Source of the DNA: Pseudomonas kermanshahensis
Lineage (GTDB): Bacteria; Pseudomonadota; Gammaproteobacteria; Pseudomonadales; Pseudomonadaceae
DNA length: 64,000 nucleotides
Reading direction: 5' to 3'
Assembly: GCF_014269205.2 (NCBI RefSeq)
Contig: NZ_JABWRY020000003.1
Coordinates: forward strand, 1 to 64,000
In this document: positions 16,178 through 27,338 of the stretch, one piece after another
How positions within the stretch are numbered: position 1 is the first letter of the stretch
Layout of the letters: each line of letters starts with the position of its first letter
Program-made: the position numbers and the translations under genes
Notes under the pieces: generated by a model
What the model saw: only the letters and a program-made list of their open reading frames with translations
What the model was told of the DNA's origin: nothing
Databases searched by the model: none

Positions 16178-18121
16178 ATGTTCTCTTTCGCATTCCCTCC
16201 GAGACTGGCCATGAAAACCCGTTCCCGTCTGCTTGCCTGGCTGCCTGCTTTCCTGCTTGGCCCAGTGCTGGCGCTGTGCAGCACCGCGGTGCTGGCCGAA
16301 GCCCCCGCCGAGGCCGCCAAGGCCTTGCACCTGCTCGACTACATCGGTGCCGACTACCCGCCGACCGTGCGCGACGGCAAGGTGATCGACGAGGGTGAAT
16401 ACCGCGAGCAACAGGAATTCACTGCGTTACTGGCCGAGCTGGTCAAAGGTTTGCCGGCGCATGCTGAGCAAACGGCATTGGAGCAGGGCGTAGAGGGTTT
16501 GCGCCAGGCCATTGAGCAGCGTCATGAAGGCGCCGCCGTTGCCCGTCAGGCCCGCCAGTTAGGCGCGCGCCTGGCGGTGGCCTACGAGGTTAGCCAGGCC
16601 CCGGTGATTACCCCGGACCCGGCCCGCGGGGCCTCGCTGTATGCGCAGAACTGCTCGATCTGCCATGGCGATACCGGCACCGGCGATGGCCCGGCCGGTG
16701 TCGGCCTGGAGCCGCCGCCCGCTAACCTGCGCAGCGTCGAGCGGCTTGACCAGTTGAGCCTGTTCGACCTGTACAACACCCTTGGCCTGGGCATCGAAGG
16801 CACCGAGATGCCATCGTTCGCCGATCAGCTCGATGAGCGTCAGCGCTGGGACGTCGCCGCCTATGTGGCAAGCTTCACTGCCCAGCCTGAAGCCGCAAAA
16901 GGTGACAAGGTCTGGAACCTGGCCGACCTTGCCCGCCAAACCCCGGCTGAAGTCGCGGCCAACGAAGGCGCCAGTGCGCTGGACGCTTTCCGTGCCCAAC
17001 GTGCCCAGCCGCCGCAAGTCAAACGCGGCCCGGCGCAGTTGCTCGAGTACACCGCCAGCACCCTGGATAAAAGCCTGGCCGCCTACCGCGAAGGCGATCA
17101 CGACCAGGCGTATGACTTGTCTGTGGCCGCGTACCTGGAAGGGTTCGAGCTGGTGGAAAGCTCGCTGGACAACATCGATACCCAAGCGCGCAAAGACACT
17201 GAAAAATCCCTTATGGCTTACCGCCAGTCACTGCAGGACGGTTTGCCAGTGGCCCAGGCTGAGCAGCGCTTAACTGAAGCCAAGGCCAAGCTCGGCCAGG
17301 CCGCCAAGCTGCTGGGCAGCGACGGCCTGAGCTGGTCGCTGAGCTTCATTTCCGGGCTGTTGATTCTGCTGCGCGAAGGCCTTGAAGCGATTCTGGTGCT
17401 GGCGGCGATCCTGGCCTTCCTGCGCAACACCGGCCAGCAGTCGGCTGTGCGCAGCGTGAATATCGGCTGGGGGCTGGCGCTGGTAGCCGGCTTTGCCACC
17501 TGGGCCCTGGCGGCTTATGTGATCAACGTGGGCGGTGCCCAGCGCGAGCTGCTGGAAGGCTGCACGGCGCTGTTTGCTGCGGTCATGGTGCTGTGGCTGG
17601 GGGTATGGATGCACGACCGCCGCCACGCTGCGGCCTGGCAGGACTACATCAAGAGCAGCCTGGTCAGTGGCGGCGGGCGCTTCGGCTTTGCCATGCTGGC
17701 GTTCTTCTCGGTGTACCGCGAGCTGTTCGAGGTGATCCTGTTCTACGAAACCCTGTGGCTGCAGGCGGGGCCTGCCGGGCATCAGGCGGTGCTGGCAGGG
17801 GGCGCGACGGCGCTGGTGCTGCTGGTGGGGTTGGCGTGGGTGATTTTGCGCGGCTCGGCCAAGCTGCCGCTGTCGCTGTTCTTCAGCATCAACGCGGCGC
17901 TGTTGTGCGCGCTGTCGGTGGTGTTTGCCGGGCACGGCGTCAAGGCACTGCAAGAGGCCGGGGTGCTGGGCACGCGGCCGGTGGCGTTCTTCGAGTTCGA
18001 CTGGCTGGGCATTCATGCCGATGCCTACTCGCTGGCTGCCCAGGCGGTGGCATTGCTGGCCATCGTGTTCCTGTACGGGCGCTCGCGGTTGGCCGAGAAG
18101 CGCAGGGCGGCGGCCAGCTAA
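16178..18121 (+). CDS. Cytochrome c / FTR1-type iron permease fusion
   Basis: A 647-residue fusion. A signal peptide is followed by a helical region, then a c-type heme site CxxCH at C159-C162-H163 (NCSICHGDTGTGDGP) with a likely axial methionine M211. Next comes a second helical region and an FTR1 permease domain of about seven helices with the iron-path motifs REGLE (399-403) and RELFE (514-518). FTR1 proteins import ferric iron after ferrous iron is oxidised; a fused cytochrome may supply or take electrons. Start: ATG 16178 behind GTGGAAGTG; ATG 16211 gives a more compact signal peptide. No obvious Fur box was seen. Confidence 0.85.
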   Translation: MFSFAFPPRLAMKTRSRLLAWLPAFLLGPVLALCSTAVLAEAPAEAAKALHLLDYIGADYPPTVRDGKVIDEGEYREQQEFTALLAELVKGLPAHAEQTALEQGVEGLRQAIEQRHEGAAVARQARQLGARLAVAYEVSQAPVITPDPARGASLYAQNCSICHGDTGTGDGPAGVGLEPPPANLRSVERLDQLSLFDLYNTLGLGIEGTEMPSFADQLDERQRWDVAAYVASFTAQPEAAKGDKVWNLADLARQTPAEVAANEGASALDAFRAQRAQPPQVKRGPAQLLEYTASTLDKSLAAYREGDHDQAYDLSVAAYLEGFELVESSLDNIDTQARKDTEKSLMAYRQSLQDGLPVAQAEQRLTEAKAKLGQAAKLLGSDGLSWSLSFISGLLILLREGLEAILVLAAILAFLRNTGQQSAVRSVNIGWGLALVAGFATWALAAYVINVGGAQRELLEGCTALFAAVMVLWLGVWMHDRRHAAAWQDYIKSSLVSGGGRFGFAMLAFFSVYRELFEVILFYETLWLQAGPAGHQAVLAGGATALVLLVGLAWVILRGSAKLPLSLFFSINAALLCALSVVFAGHGVKALQEAGVLGTRPVAFFEFDWLGIHADAYSLAAQAVALLAIVFLYGRSRLAEKRRAAAS

Positions 18122-18148
18122 GGCCGCCCTCCTGGTATACCTGTTCGA

Positions 18149-18394
18149 TCAGGCCGGTTGTGGCGCCTTGAGAATGTTCTGCAGCAGTTGAACACTGTCG
18201 ACGGCGTCATGACCCAGGCTGGTCAGGTAGCCACCATCGGGTTGATCGGTCAGCCCTTTCTCGAACAGGCGCTGAGCGGCCGCGATCAGGGCAGGGGAGG
18301 CGTGGCTGTTTATCTTGATGCCTTCCTGGCTGCTGTCGTGTTTGAACAGCGCGAGGACTTCCAGTTCGGCGATCAGATCGGGGGTAAAGGACAT
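18149..18394 (-). CDS. TIGR02647-family small protein
   Basis: An 81-residue soluble protein beginning MSFTPDLIAELEVLALF, with the conserved helical region SPALIAAAQRLFEKGLTDQPDGGYLTSLG. This matches the TIGR02647 family of short gammaproteobacterial proteins of unknown function. It converges on the iron permease gene and lies 69 bases downstream of another small gene on the same strand. Confidence 0.75.
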   Translation of the reverse strand: MSFTPDLIAELEVLALFKHDSSQEGIKINSHASPALIAAAQRLFEKGLTDQPDGGYLTSLGHDAVDSVQLLQNILKAPQPA

Positions 18395-18463
18395 GGCGAC
18401 TCCTGACTTCCAGACGAGGATGGCGGCACCGTCATCGGTGCCTGACCTTCGAGTGTAGTCGGG

Positions 18464-18763
18464 TTATTCGTCGTCGCCTTGATCCATCTCAGGTGGCAGC
18501 TCGGGCAGGGCGCGCAGGGCATTTTCATACCACTCGCTATTGAAGGCGCGGTCTTCCACCAGCATGTTGTCGATCTCGAAGGCCAACACATGGGCCATCA
18601 GGTTGAGGATGTCCTCGCGCGCGTAGCCGACCAGGGTGAGCTTGTTGAAGGTGGCTTTGGCGGCCGGCGGCTCGCCGCTTTCGATCTGGTTCTCGATGGC
18701 CTGGGTCAGCGTTGCTTCGGCGAAGGCTTCGTCGTCATTGTCGATGTCGGTGGGCTCGCTCAT
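18464..18763 (-). CDS. Hypothetical acidic protein
   Basis: A 99-residue acidic protein (MSEPTDIDNDDEAFAEATLT ... PPEMDQGDDE), conserved in style with small Pseudomonas proteins but not assigned to a family by me. The ATG at 18763 has AGGAG seven to eight bases upstream, which decides it over the upstream ORF start at 18799. It may be co-transcribed with the TIGR02647 gene and is divergent from the glutathione transferase gene. Confidence 0.7.
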   Translation of the reverse strand: MSEPTDIDNDDEAFAEATLTQAIENQIESGEPPAAKATFNKLTLVGYAREDILNLMAHVLAFEIDNMLVEDRAFNSEWYENALRALPELPPEMDQGDDE

Positions 18764-18910
18764 GGCGGTACTCCTGTGATGGGGCATACAGTTTGCCACG
18801 CCTGTGCTGGCAATGTCCGGTCATCGACCGGGTGCATGACGCTGGTCAGGCGCTGGCGCAGGGGCTATAAAAGCCGGGCCATCCCCATACGGCCTGGAGG
18901 CTGTTACCCC

Positions 18911-19573
18911 ATGCTCAAGCTTCACGGATTCTCGGTCAGCAATTACTACAACATGGTCAAGCTGGCGCTGCTGGAAAAAGGCCTGCCTTTCGAGGAGGTC
19001 ACCTTCTACGGCGGCCAGGCGCCCAAGGCACTGGAAGTCAGCCCGCGGGGCAAGGTACCGGTATTGGAAACCGAGCACGGCTTTATCAGCGAAACCAGTG
19101 TGATCCTCGACTACATCGAGCAGACCCAAGGCGGCAAGGCACTACTGCCAACCGAGCCGTTCGAGCAGGCCAAGGTGCGTGAGCTGCTGAAGGAAATCGA
19201 GTTGTACATCGAGCTGCCGGCGCGTACCTGCTATGCCGAGTCCTTCTTTGGCATGGCGGTGGAGCCGTTGATCAAGGAACGCGCCCGTGCCGACCTGCTG
19301 GCGGGCTTTGCCACGCTCAAGCGCAATGGGCGCTTCGCACCCTATGTGGCGGGTGAGCAGCTGACCATTGCCGACCTGATGTTCTGCTTCTCGGTCGACT
19401 TGGCCTACGCGGTGGGCAAGAAGGTGCTGAACCTCGACTTCCTCGCGGACTTCCCCGAGGCCAAGGCATTGCTGGAGAAAATGCGCGAGCACCCGCACAT
19501 GGCGCGGATCCTGGCAGACAAGGAGGCGGCGATGCCGGCCTTCATGGAGATGATTCGTAGCGGCAAGCGCTAA
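18911..19573 (+). CDS. Glutathione S-transferase family protein
   Basis: A 220-residue protein with a thioredoxin-like N-terminal domain (MLKLHGFSVSNYYNMVKLAL, cis-Pro motif GKVPVLE, and ETSVILDYIE for glutathione binding) and an all-helical C-terminal domain (LTIADLMFCFSVDLA). It probably conjugates or reduces small electrophiles; the substrate cannot be told. The start at 18911 has GGAGG ten to fifteen bases upstream. It is followed by a REP pair that separates it from convergent argH. Confidence 0.88.
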   Translation: MLKLHGFSVSNYYNMVKLALLEKGLPFEEVTFYGGQAPKALEVSPRGKVPVLETEHGFISETSVILDYIEQTQGGKALLPTEPFEQAKVRELLKEIELYIELPARTCYAESFFGMAVEPLIKERARADLLAGFATLKRNGRFAPYVAGEQLTIADLMFCFSVDLAYAVGKKVLNLDFLADFPEAKALLEKMREHPHMARILADKEAAMPAFMEMIRSGKR

Positions 19574-19593
19574 CTGTAGCTAGCGCTGAACCT

Positions 19594-19687
19594 GTAGGAG
19601 CAGCCTTGTGCTGCGAAGAGGCCGGTGCAAACACCTTAGATCCAGGGTGTTTGCACCGGCCTCTTCGCAGCACAAGGCTGCTCCTAC
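19594..19687. repeat. REP inverted pair (GTAGGAGCAGCC class)
   Basis: Arms GTAGGAGCAGCCTTGTGCTG... and complement are separated by a unique centre that is itself self-complementary (GGTGCAAACACC and GGTGTTTGCACC). It lies between convergent GST and argH and may terminate both. Confidence 0.9.
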
Positions 19688-19696
19688 AACAAGCAG

Positions 19697-21091
<1,395 letters not shown>

Positions 21092-21400
21092 GGATTCACT
21101 CATTGCAGGCGTGAACGAAAAAGTGGCGCCGATAATAGCAGGGTTGGGCTGGCTGCCGCAGGACGCCGGTCGAGAGAAATGACGGCAAATGGGCAGGCAA
21201 ACGAGCAAGCAAGGATTTGCAGGATTGAACGGCAGTGTTCCACGGACCGTCTACAGTTGGACAGAGGACTGGCAGTGAATCTGCCGGCCGAGTGAATCTT
21301 TGGCCATTGCACCGGTCTAGAGCGTGACACGCAGTGTCGCTCGAACCACACTTGTCTACGCTACACCTGTGCGAGACTCATTCAGGAATCCAGCGCAATT

Positions 21401-22144
21401 ATGAATGTCCTGATCGTTGATGACGAACCCCAAGGCCGTGAACGCCTCAGTAGGCTACTCGGCGAACTAGAGGGTTATACCGTGCTGGAGCCAAGCGCCA
21501 CCAACGGCGAGGAGGCCCTGGCGCTGATCGAAAGCCTAAAGCCCGATGTGGTCTTGCTGGACATCGGCATGCCTGGCCTGGATGGCCTTCAGGTCGCTGC
21601 TCGCCTGTGCGAGCGCGAAGCGCCGCCCTCGGTGGTGTTTTGCACCGGCGACGATGAATACGGCACAGAGGCTTTCAAGGACAGCACCCTCAGCCATGTG
21701 ACCAAACCCTTCCAGCCTCAGGCGTTGCGCGATGCGCTGCGCAAGGCCGAGAAGCCCAACCGCGCCCAGTTGGCGGCGCTCACCCGGCCGGCCAATGAAG
21801 GCGGCGGCCCGCGCAGCCATATCAGTGCGCGAACGCGAAAGGGCATCGAGCTGATTCCCTTGCCCCAGGTTATCTATTTCATCGCTGACCACAAATACGT
21901 GACCTTGCGCCACGAGGGCGGTGAGGTGTTGCTCGATGAGCCCCTCAAGGCCCTGGAAGACGAATTTGGCGAACGCTTCGTGCGTATCCACCGCAACGCG
22001 CTGGTGGCCCGCGAGCGTATCGAACGCCTGCAGCGCACCCCGCTTGGGCATTTTCAGCTGTTTCTCAAAGGCCTGGACGGCGATGCCCTGACCGTCAGCC
22101 GGCGCCATGTGGCTGGCGTGCGCAAGATGATGCAGACGCTCTGA
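21401..22144 (+). CDS. algR: LytTR response regulator AlgR
   Basis: A 247-residue response regulator. The receiver domain (residues 1-120) has the acidic pair D7/D8 and phosphoacceptor D54 (VVLLDIGMPG), with lysine in VTKPF. The LytTR DNA-binding domain is at about 140-245 (IYFIADHKYVTLRH ... VRIHRNALV). AlgR controls alginate, twitching and other envelope traits in P. aeruginosa. It lies directly upstream of hemC, as in that species, but no sensor-kinase gene (algZ/fimS) is found between argH and algR. Confidence 0.94.
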   Translation: MNVLIVDDEPQGRERLSRLLGELEGYTVLEPSATNGEEALALIESLKPDVVLLDIGMPGLDGLQVAARLCEREAPPSVVFCTGDDEYGTEAFKDSTLSHVTKPFQPQALRDALRKAEKPNRAQLAALTRPANEGGGPRSHISARTRKGIELIPLPQVIYFIADHKYVTLRHEGGEVLLDEPLKALEDEFGERFVRIHRNALVARERIERLQRTPLGHFQLFLKGLDGDALTVSRRHVAGVRKMMQTL

Positions 22145-22269
22145 CCACGTCTTTGCGCGGCCGCTGCCCACGGCCGCGCACGGGACGTACATAGCCATTG
22201 ACCCGCATCTGCTGGTGATGCCGCCGGAGCTGTTATCATCGGCAGCATTTCTCTGCATCGGGGCGTTCC

Positions 22270-23211
22270 ATGTCCACTCGCGAAATCCGCATTGCCACCC
22301 GTAAAAGTGCCTTGGCCCTGTGGCAGGCCGAATACGTCAAAGCCCGCCTCGAGCAGGCGCACCCTGGGCTGATCGTGACCCTGGTGCCCATGGTCAGCCG
22401 CGGTGACAAGCTGTTGGATGCGCCGCTGGCGAAAATCGGCGGCAAGGGCCTGTTCGTCAAGGAACTGGAAACCGCCCTGCTGGACAACGAAGCCGACATC
22501 GCCGTGCACTCGATGAAAGACGTGCCCATGGACTTCCCTGAAGGCCTGGGCCTGTACTGCATCTGCGAGCGGGAAGACCCGCGCGACGCCTTCGTTTCCA
22601 ACCGTTTTGAAAGCCTCGAAGCCTTGCCCGCCGGCAGCATCGTCGGCACCTCCAGCCTGCGCCGCCAGGCCCAGTTGCTGGCGCGTCGGCCAGACCTCGA
22701 AATCCGCTTCCTCCGTGGCAACGTCAATACCCGCCTGGCCAAGCTCGACGCTGGCGAGTATGACGCGATCATCCTCGCCGCCGCCGGTTTGATCCGCCTC
22801 GGTTTCGAAGACCGCATCACCGCCAGCATCAGCGTCGATGACAGCCTGCCGGCGGGCGGCCAAGGTGCGGTGGGTATCGAATGCCGCAGTGCCGACAGCG
22901 AAATCCATGCACTGCTGGCCCCGCTGCACCATCTCGACACCGCCGACCGGGTGGTGGCCGAACGGGCCCTGAACAAGCGCCTTAATGGCGGCTGCCAGGT
23001 GCCGATTGCCTGCTACGCAGTGCTTGAAGGCGACCAATTGTGGCTGCGCGGCCTGGTTGGCCAGCCGAGCGGTGGCACCTTGCTGGTGGCCGATGCCCGC
23101 GCGCCGCGCGCGTCGGCTGAAGCCTTGGGCGTGCAGGTTGCCGAAGACCTGCTCAGCCAAGGCGCCGAGGCCATCCTCAAGGAAGTCTATGGCGAGGCCG
23201 GGCACCCGTGA
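22270..23211 (+). CDS. hemC: Porphobilinogen deaminase
   Basis: A 313-residue hydroxymethylbilane synthase. The dipyrromethane cofactor is attached to C242 in [12 protein letters not shown], and the substrate-site arginines are in [10 protein letters not shown]. It joins four porphobilinogens into hydroxymethylbilane. Its stop overlaps the GTG start of hemD, and the order hemC-hemD-hemX-hemY is the usual one in pseudomonads. Confidence 0.97.
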   Translation: MSTREIRIATRKSALALWQAEYVKARLEQAHPGLIVTLVPMVSRGDKLLDAPLAKIGGKGLFVKELETALLDNEADIAVHSMKDVPMDFPEGLGLYCICEREDPRDAFVSNRFESLEALPAGSIVGTSSLRRQAQLLARRPDLEIRFLRGNVNTRLAKLDAGEYDAIILAAAGLIRLGFEDRITASISVDDSLPAGGQGAVGIECRSADSEIHALLAPLHHLDTADRVVAERALNKRLNGGCQVPIACYAVLEGDQLWLRGLVGQPSGGTLLVADARAPRASAEALGVQVAEDLLSQGAEAILKEVYGEAGHP

Positions 23212-23975
23212 GCCCTTGGCGCCTGTTGCTGACCCGGCCTGAAGAGGACTGCGCGGCGCTGGCGCAGAGCCTGGCAGCCGCCGGCGTGGCCAGCAACTGC
23301 CTGCCTTTGTTGGCGATCGAGCCTGTGCGATTGGGCGACGTGGCGCGTCAGCGGCTTGCCGGGCTGGGGCACTACCAGGCCATGATCGTGGTCAGCAAAC
23401 CGGCCGCCAAGTTGCTGCTTGAGCAACTTGCGCACGCCGGCCTGCAGCCTCCGGCAACCGGCTGGTTTACCGTCGGTGAAGCAACGGCTGCAGTGCTGCA
23501 ATCCGCCGGTCTTCAGGTGACTTTCCCTACGCAAGGTGACGACAGCGAGGCCTTGCTCGCACTGCCGGTCCTGCGCGACGCTATCGCGCTTCCTACACCA
23601 CGCGTCCTTATCGTCCGTGGCGTGGGAGGTCGCGAACTGCTGGCAGAGCGTCTTGCAGAGCAAGGTGCTAGTGTCGATTATCTGGAACTGTATCGTCGCT
23701 GCCTGCCGGAATACCCGGCGGGCACGCTGATGCGTCGCATCGAAGCGGAACGCCTCAATGGCCTGGTGGTCAGCAGTGGGCAGGGTTTTGAACATTTGCA
23801 GCAGATGGCCGGCGCCGATTGGCCGCAGGTGGCGCGTCTGCCGCTGTTCGTGCCGAGCCCGCGGGTTGCCGAGCAGGCCAGGGCCGCCGGGGCCCAACAG
23901 GTTGTGGATTGCCGTGGCGCCAGTGCCACGGCCTTGCTGGCAGCTGTGCAGCGCAGCGCTGCACCTGCCTCTTAA
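23208..23975 (+). CDS. hemD: Uroporphyrinogen-III synthase
   Basis: A 255-residue HemD-family protein. It starts with GTG overlapping the hemC stop by four bases and begins [20 protein letters not shown], typical of the family, with the late conserved stretch [20 protein letters not shown]. It closes and inverts ring D of hydroxymethylbilane. The sequence is poorly conserved across species, so the call rests partly on position between hemC and hemX. Confidence 0.93.
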   Translation: MSPWRLLLTRPEEDCAALAQSLAAAGVASNCLPLLAIEPVRLGDVARQRLAGLGHYQAMIVVSKPAAKLLLEQLAHAGLQPPATGWFTVGEATAAVLQSAGLQVTFPTQGDDSEALLALPVLRDAIALPTPRVLIVRGVGGRELLAERLAEQGASVDYLELYRRCLPEYPAGTLMRRIEAERLNGLVVSSGQGFEHLQQMAGADWPQVARLPLFVPSPRVAEQARAAGAQQVVDCRGASATALLAAVQRSAAPAS

Positions 23976-24020
23976 GGCGCTAAGCTGAACGCCTAGCGCC
24001 CCCATGCAAAGGATGGATAC

Positions 24021-25121
24021 GTGAGCGAAACTGTCTTGTCCAATAACGATCAGCCGTCGGCCCAGACGCCGGCGGATCCCGTCACCGCCACACCCGCCAA
24101 GCGCTCCGGCACCGGTCTGGCAGCGCTGGCGCTGCTGCTGGGTGCGGCCGGGGTCGCAATAGGTGGCTGGGGTGTCTGGCAGGTGCGGCAACTGCAAGGC
24201 AGCGAATTCAACCAAGGGCAGCACCTTGAAGCCCTGAACCAGCGCGCCGAAGCGCTGCAGCAGCGTGAACAGCAGATCAGCGCGCAGCTGGCCAGCCTGC
24301 CGGCTGCCAGCGAGCTGGAAGACCGCCGTCGCCTGGTTTCGCAGCTGCAAGGCGATCAGCAACGCCTCAGCCAGCGTCTGGAAACCGTGCTGGGCGAGAG
24401 CCGCAAGGAATGGCGCCTGGCAGAGGCCGAACACTTGCTGCGCCTGGCTACCCTGCGCCTCTCGGCGCTGCAGGACATCACCAGCGCCAAGGCCCTGGTC
24501 GAAGGCGCCGACGAAATCCTTCGCGAGCAGAGCGACCCCGGTGCCTTCGCCGCTCGCGAGCAGTTGGCGCGCAGCCTAGCAACCCTCAACAGCACGCAGC
24601 AGCCAGACCGCACGGGCCTGTTCCTCAAACTGGCTGCACAGCGCGAACTGGTGCAACAACTCAGCGCCCAGTCGCCTGAGTTCGAGAGCAATGCCGATGC
24701 GCTCGGTGCGCTGACATCCGACGGCGATGGCGCCAGTCGCTGGTCGCAGTGGTGGGCGGAAATCTCGAAGTATTTCCAGATCGACTTCAACGCCGATGAC
24801 AACGTGCGGCCGCTGCTGGCCGGGCAGTCGCTGAACCAGCTGCGCCTGGCCTTGAGCCTGACCATCGAGCAAGCCCAGTGGGCCGCGCTCAATGGCGAGG
24901 CCAAGGTCTACACCCAGGCACTGGATGATGCGCGCAGCGTACTGCTGGCCAACTTCAATGCCGACAACCCACAAAGCAAGGCCATGCTCGACAGCCTCAA
25001 CGCCTTGGCCGAGCAACCGGTGTCTGTGGTCACCCCTGACCTGAGCGAGAGCCTGGCCTCGGTGCAAGCCTACATCCAGCGCCGCCACCTGCCGGCCGAG
25101 GGTGAAGGGGGCAAGCCATGA
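24021..25121 (+). CDS. hemX: HemX-like inner-membrane protein
   Basis: A 366-residue protein with one membrane helix near residues 33-52 (GLAALALLLGAAGVAIGGWG) and a long periplasmic coiled-coil region rich in Gln, Glu and Leu. HemX family members are often labelled uroporphyrinogen-III C-methyltransferase, but no methyltransferase motifs are visible here. The start is GTG behind AAAGGATGG. The end overlaps hemY by four bases. Its role in heme synthesis is not settled. Confidence 0.88.
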   Translation: MSETVLSNNDQPSAQTPADPVTATPAKRSGTGLAALALLLGAAGVAIGGWGVWQVRQLQGSEFNQGQHLEALNQRAEALQQREQQISAQLASLPAASELEDRRRLVSQLQGDQQRLSQRLETVLGESRKEWRLAEAEHLLRLATLRLSALQDITSAKALVEGADEILREQSDPGAFAAREQLARSLATLNSTQQPDRTGLFLKLAAQRELVQQLSAQSPEFESNADALGALTSDGDGASRWSQWWAEISKYFQIDFNADDNVRPLLAGQSLNQLRLALSLTIEQAQWAALNGEAKVYTQALDDARSVLLANFNADNPQSKAMLDSLNALAEQPVSVVTPDLSESLASVQAYIQRRHLPAEGEGGKP

Positions 25122-26356
25122 AGCGGGTCTACCTGCTGGCCGTACTGGCGATCGTGATCGCCGCGGCGCTGGGCATTGCGGTGGCCAAGCACAGTGGCTA
25201 CGTCTTGATCGCCTATGGCAGCTTCCGCTACCAGTCGGGGCTTTGGGCGGCGCTGGCGGGGCTTGTGGCCGTGATCGCCCTGCTTGGGTTGTTGCGCTAC
25301 CTGGTTGGCCTGGTGCTGACCTCCAGCGGCGTGGTCAACCCGTGGTCGCGTCGTAACCGCAGCCGCCGCATCCGTCTTTCCATCGAGCAAGGCCAGTTGG
25401 ACCTCGCCGAGGGCCGCTGGGCCAGTGCCCAGCGCCATCTGCACCGCGCCGCCGAAGCTGAGCGCCAGCCCTTGCTGTACTACCTCGGCGCCGCCCGCGC
25501 CGCCAACGAGCAAGGCCGCAAGGAAGACAGCGACAACCTGCTGGAGCGCGCCCTGGAGCGTCAGCCGCAGGCGGAACTGGCCATTGCCCTGACCCATGCC
25601 CAGTTGCAGATGGACCGTGGCGACACGGATGGTGCGCTGGAAACCCTGTTGGCGATGCAGGCGCGGCACCCGCATAACACCCAGGTGCTGCGCCTGCTGC
25701 AGCGCTTGTACCTGGAACGTGGCGATTGGTCGGCGCTGATTCGCCTGCTGCCTGACCTGCGCAAGGGCAAGGTGCTGCCAGCGGCTGAGCTTGCCGAGCT
25801 TGAAAAGCGTGCGTGGGGCCAGAACCTGAGCCTGGCGACAACCCGCGGCGAGGATGCGCAAAGTGCGCGTCAGGCCCTGGAACGTGCCTGGCAGCAACTG
25901 ACTGCCGCCCAGCGTCAGGAGCCGCAGCTGGTGCTGGCCTACGCCGAGCAGCTGCGCCAGGTCGGCGCCCAGGGCGAAGCCGAGCAAGTGCTGCGCACGG
26001 CCCTCAAGCGTGAGTACGAAAGCCACCTGGCTCGCTTGTATGGCCTGGTACGCGGTGATGACCCGGCGCGCCAGTTGCAAACAGCCGAAGGCTGGCTGAA
26101 GGCGCATCCACAGGACCCAAGCCTGCTGCTGACCCTCGGCCGCCTGAGCTTGCAGAACCGCCTGTGGGGCAAGGCGCGGGACTATCTGGAAAGCAGCTTG
26201 CAGATGGAGCGCAACCCGGAAACCTGTGCCGAACTGGCCCGCTTGCTCGCCGGCCTTGGCGAGACCGAGCGCAGCAACCAGCTGTTCCAGGAAGGCCTCG
26301 GCCTGCTGGATGAGCGCTTGCTGGCGCTGCCGTTGCCAGAAGCAGTGCGCGCTTGA
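25118..26356 (+). CDS. hemY: HemY, TPR membrane protein of the heme operon
   Basis: A 412-residue protein with two N-terminal membrane helices (residues ~5-25 and ~42-65), the HemY N-terminal domain (VVNPWSRRNRSRRIRLSIEQ), and then TPR repeats (for example ERQPLLYYLGAARAANEQGR and PQLVLAYAEQLRQVGAQGEA). This is the proteobacterial HemY that accompanies hemCDX, not the Gram-positive protoporphyrinogen oxidase of the same name. ATGA couples it to hemX. Confidence 0.92.
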   Translation: MKRVYLLAVLAIVIAAALGIAVAKHSGYVLIAYGSFRYQSGLWAALAGLVAVIALLGLLRYLVGLVLTSSGVVNPWSRRNRSRRIRLSIEQGQLDLAEGRWASAQRHLHRAAEAERQPLLYYLGAARAANEQGRKEDSDNLLERALERQPQAELAIALTHAQLQMDRGDTDGALETLLAMQARHPHNTQVLRLLQRLYLERGDWSALIRLLPDLRKGKVLPAAELAELEKRAWGQNLSLATTRGEDAQSARQALERAWQQLTAAQRQEPQLVLAYAEQLRQVGAQGEAEQVLRTALKREYESHLARLYGLVRGDDPARQLQTAEGWLKAHPQDPSLLLTLGRLSLQNRLWGKARDYLESSLQMERNPETCAELARLLAGLGETERSNQLFQEGLGLLDERLLALPLPEAVRA

Positions 26357-26427
26357 GTTACCCCTAAGCGTTTTACCTGGGTTACCCCTTAGTTCGCGCC
26401 AGCGTGCGGGCTAAGGGAGCGGGTAAC
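26357..26427 (+). repeat. Repeated and inverted GTTACCCC motifs after hemY
   Basis: GTTACCCCTAAG (26357-26368) and GTTACCCCTTAG (26381-26392) are near-identical. The second can pair with CTAAGGG (26411-26417) or GGGTAAC (26421-26427). This 244-base gap before dsbB holds no other feature I recognise; the hairpin could end the heme operon. Confidence 0.4.
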
Positions 26428-26600
26428 TTGTCCGGCGATATAAGTTAGTTCTGCAGTCCATTTCTTAAGACGTTTCCTACTGCTTGGCAGGAAACTTCCT
26501 TTGCTATTCAGCGACTTGTCGTCCCTGTAGCGCCTTGAAACACAGCGGTTATTTCCTCTACCGTTTCAAGCCACTTCATTCCCCGGGACCTCCATCGCCC

Positions 26601-27107
26601 ATGCTGCCGGCCCGTTTACGCACTTTTTTCTTTCCTGCCTGCCTTGCCGCGTTGGCTGTGCTGGCCGGTTCATTTCACCTGGAAAGTGCCCTGGGGCTGG
26701 TGCCGTGCCCGTTGTGCTTCAGCCAACGTTTGTTACTGGGCCTGTATGGGCTGCTTTGCCTGGTCGCAGTGCTGCAGGCACCGGGCAGGTCGGGTATTCG
26801 TCGTTACGCGCAAGCACTGTTGGCCTGCTCGGCGGCGGGGGCGTTGCTGGCGGCACGGCATGTCTGGCTGCAAGGGGCGGGTGGGGCAGTTCACGTGTGC
26901 CCGGCTCCGATCTGGGATGTGTTCGAGCAATCCTGGCGTGAAGCTGCGCGGCAATTGTTGCTGGGTGGCCCGGATTGCAACGCGCTGACCTGGAGCTTTG
27001 TTGACCTGACACTGCCTGAATGGAGCCTGCTGGCATTCCTGTTGCTGGGCGCGCTGCCCTTGAGCCGCCTGCTGGCGTATCGTTTCCGCACCCTGGCGGG
27101 CGATTGA
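26601..27107 (+). CDS. dsbB: Disulfide bond formation protein B
   Basis: A 168-residue inner-membrane protein with four helices. The first active cysteine pair is CPLC (VPCPLCFSQR) and the second pair is in the periplasmic loop (VCPAP ... PDCNAL). DsbB reoxidises DsbA and passes electrons to quinone. The ATG at 26601 gives the standard N-terminus directly before the first helix; upstream extensions of the frame are not protein-like. Pseudomonads can carry two dsbB paralogues, and I cannot tell which one this is. Confidence 0.92.
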   Translation: MLPARLRTFFFPACLAALAVLAGSFHLESALGLVPCPLCFSQRLLLGLYGLLCLVAVLQAPGRSGIRRYAQALLACSAAGALLAARHVWLQGAGGAVHVCPAPIWDVFEQSWREAARQLLLGGPDCNALTWSFVDLTLPEWSLLAFLLLGALPLSRLLAYRFRTLAGD

Positions 27108-27338
27108 CCTGGCGCAAGCCTGGGACGCTATCGCGACCAATGGTGTTGTAACGGGGTATTAAACACTTGTATGAACTTTGTCTGCTGCGTACCTTGATGG
27201 TCAGCACGCGCGGGAATAATCTCCCAGCACGCATACCGAAAATACAACTGCTCGATGCCGTCCTGCTGATGTCACCTTTCTGCTGCGCGGTCGTGGTGCG
27301 AGGTGCAGCGGCATCTACCCAGAAGGGAAGAGATCGCC

